Source: Thunnus maccoyii (Eukaryota; Chordata; Actinopteri; Scombriformes; Scombridae). From it: a DNA stretch of 64,000 bases. Position numbers and translations under genes: made by a program. Below, in pieces: positions 63,601-64,000 of the stretch. Each line of letters starts with the position of its first letter. Positions within the stretch are counted from its first letter, which is position 1. The stretch is taken from the NCBI RefSeq assembly GCF_910596095.1, contig NC_056551.1:8357001-8421000 (forward strand), read 5' to 3'. A model generated the notes under the pieces. That model did not search any database, was not told the DNA's origin, and saw only the letters and a list, made by a program, of their open reading frames with translations.

Positions 63601-63750
63601 TTACACATGGGGGGGTGTGACTCACAAAGTCACACTTGTTGCCTTGGCACTCTTATAGACTCACATCTGTGCATGCAACACACTTCACACACTAGTATTC
63701 ATGCGATGGCACCTTTGTGAAATCCAGGCTTAAATGATATATCTGGAGGT
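60700..63750. other. Intergenic DNA upstream of prkab1
   Basis: AT-rich, with no gene recognised. The block at 63450-63680 is GC-richer and has a TGACTCACAAAGTCA near-palindrome; it may be regulatory, but that is unsupported. Confidence 0.45.
63197..63218. repeat. (ATT)n microsatellite
   Basis: Seven ATT units. Confidence 0.9.
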
Positions 63751-63758
63751 ATTCTACT

Positions 63759-63774
63759 TTTTTTTTTTTTTTTT
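63759..63774. repeat. poly(T) tract
   Basis: Homopolymer of about 16 T. Confidence 0.85.
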
Positions 63775-64000
63775 ACTGTCAAATCCTATGAAAAACAAAA
63801 ACCAACAATGCATCATTTCATCTCTCAATGCTGCTTTCCAAACTCATAAAACAGGTCACAAATATGTAGTTTCATTAAAAATAAAACATCCAGTGAATTC
63901 TTAAAAAAGATGGGCTTGGTAATGTTCATCATAGATTATTTAAACGGGAGACGATGCTTGTGTCTTTTGGGCAATATTTTCAGAGGCAGATTAATACATA

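Noticed and set aside
1-64000. tRNA, rRNA or other structural RNA genes
   Set aside because: No cloverleaf with A/B boxes or rRNA-like segment was recognised by eye; a tRNAscan/Infernal run would settle it.

Overview
This window is nuclear DNA from a ray-finned fish, most likely a percomorph teleost. Genes have GT-AG introns, intergenic DNA is AT-rich and full of fish-type DNA transposons, MITEs and microsatellites, and the protein-coding genes match vertebrate families exon by exon. There is no sign of prokaryotic or viral gene organisation.

Layout. 1-1500: degenerate DIRS-type tyrosine-recombinase retrotransposon (minus strand). 2576-5047: Tc1/IS630-like DNA transposon with TA target duplication and a decayed three-exon transposase. 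5-21 kb: gene-poor DNA with microsatellites, MITEs and some non-repetitive blocks that could be conserved non-coding elements. About 21.0-30.9 kb: a large, decayed minus-strand transposon that appears to carry two genes, a SAMD3-like multi-exon gene (30.3-28.3 kb) and a C2H2/'DIMHDLLEG'-type transposase (27.1-22.7 kb). Two hAT elements are nested in it, one of them (24008-26487) with a perfect 8-bp target duplication. 31-40 kb: gene-poor, with long AAAG and TA microsatellites.

40.0-60.3 kb is the gene cluster. ppp1r3c (plus strand; glycogen-targeting subunit of protein phosphatase 1) is followed by two intact tandem copies of pla2g1b (minus strand; pancreatic secreted phospholipase A2), then by prkab1 (minus strand; AMPK beta-1 subunit, eight coding and non-coding exons, 269 aa). 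The two pla2g1b genes lie in a direct segmental duplication of about 4.1-4.6 kb. Its one edge is the 3' flank of ppp1r3c and its other edge lies in a MITE upstream of pla2g1b. The prkab1 5' end abuts two adjacent palindromic MITE-like elements, one carrying TCTCGCGAGA promoter motifs. 60.7-64 kb holds nothing that I can identify as a gene.

ppp1r3c and prkab1 both act on glycogen and energy metabolism, since each product has a starch/glycogen-binding module (CBM21 and CBM48). pla2g1b is a digestive enzyme. The neighbourhood of pla2g1b and prkab1 matches human 12q24, where both genes also reside.
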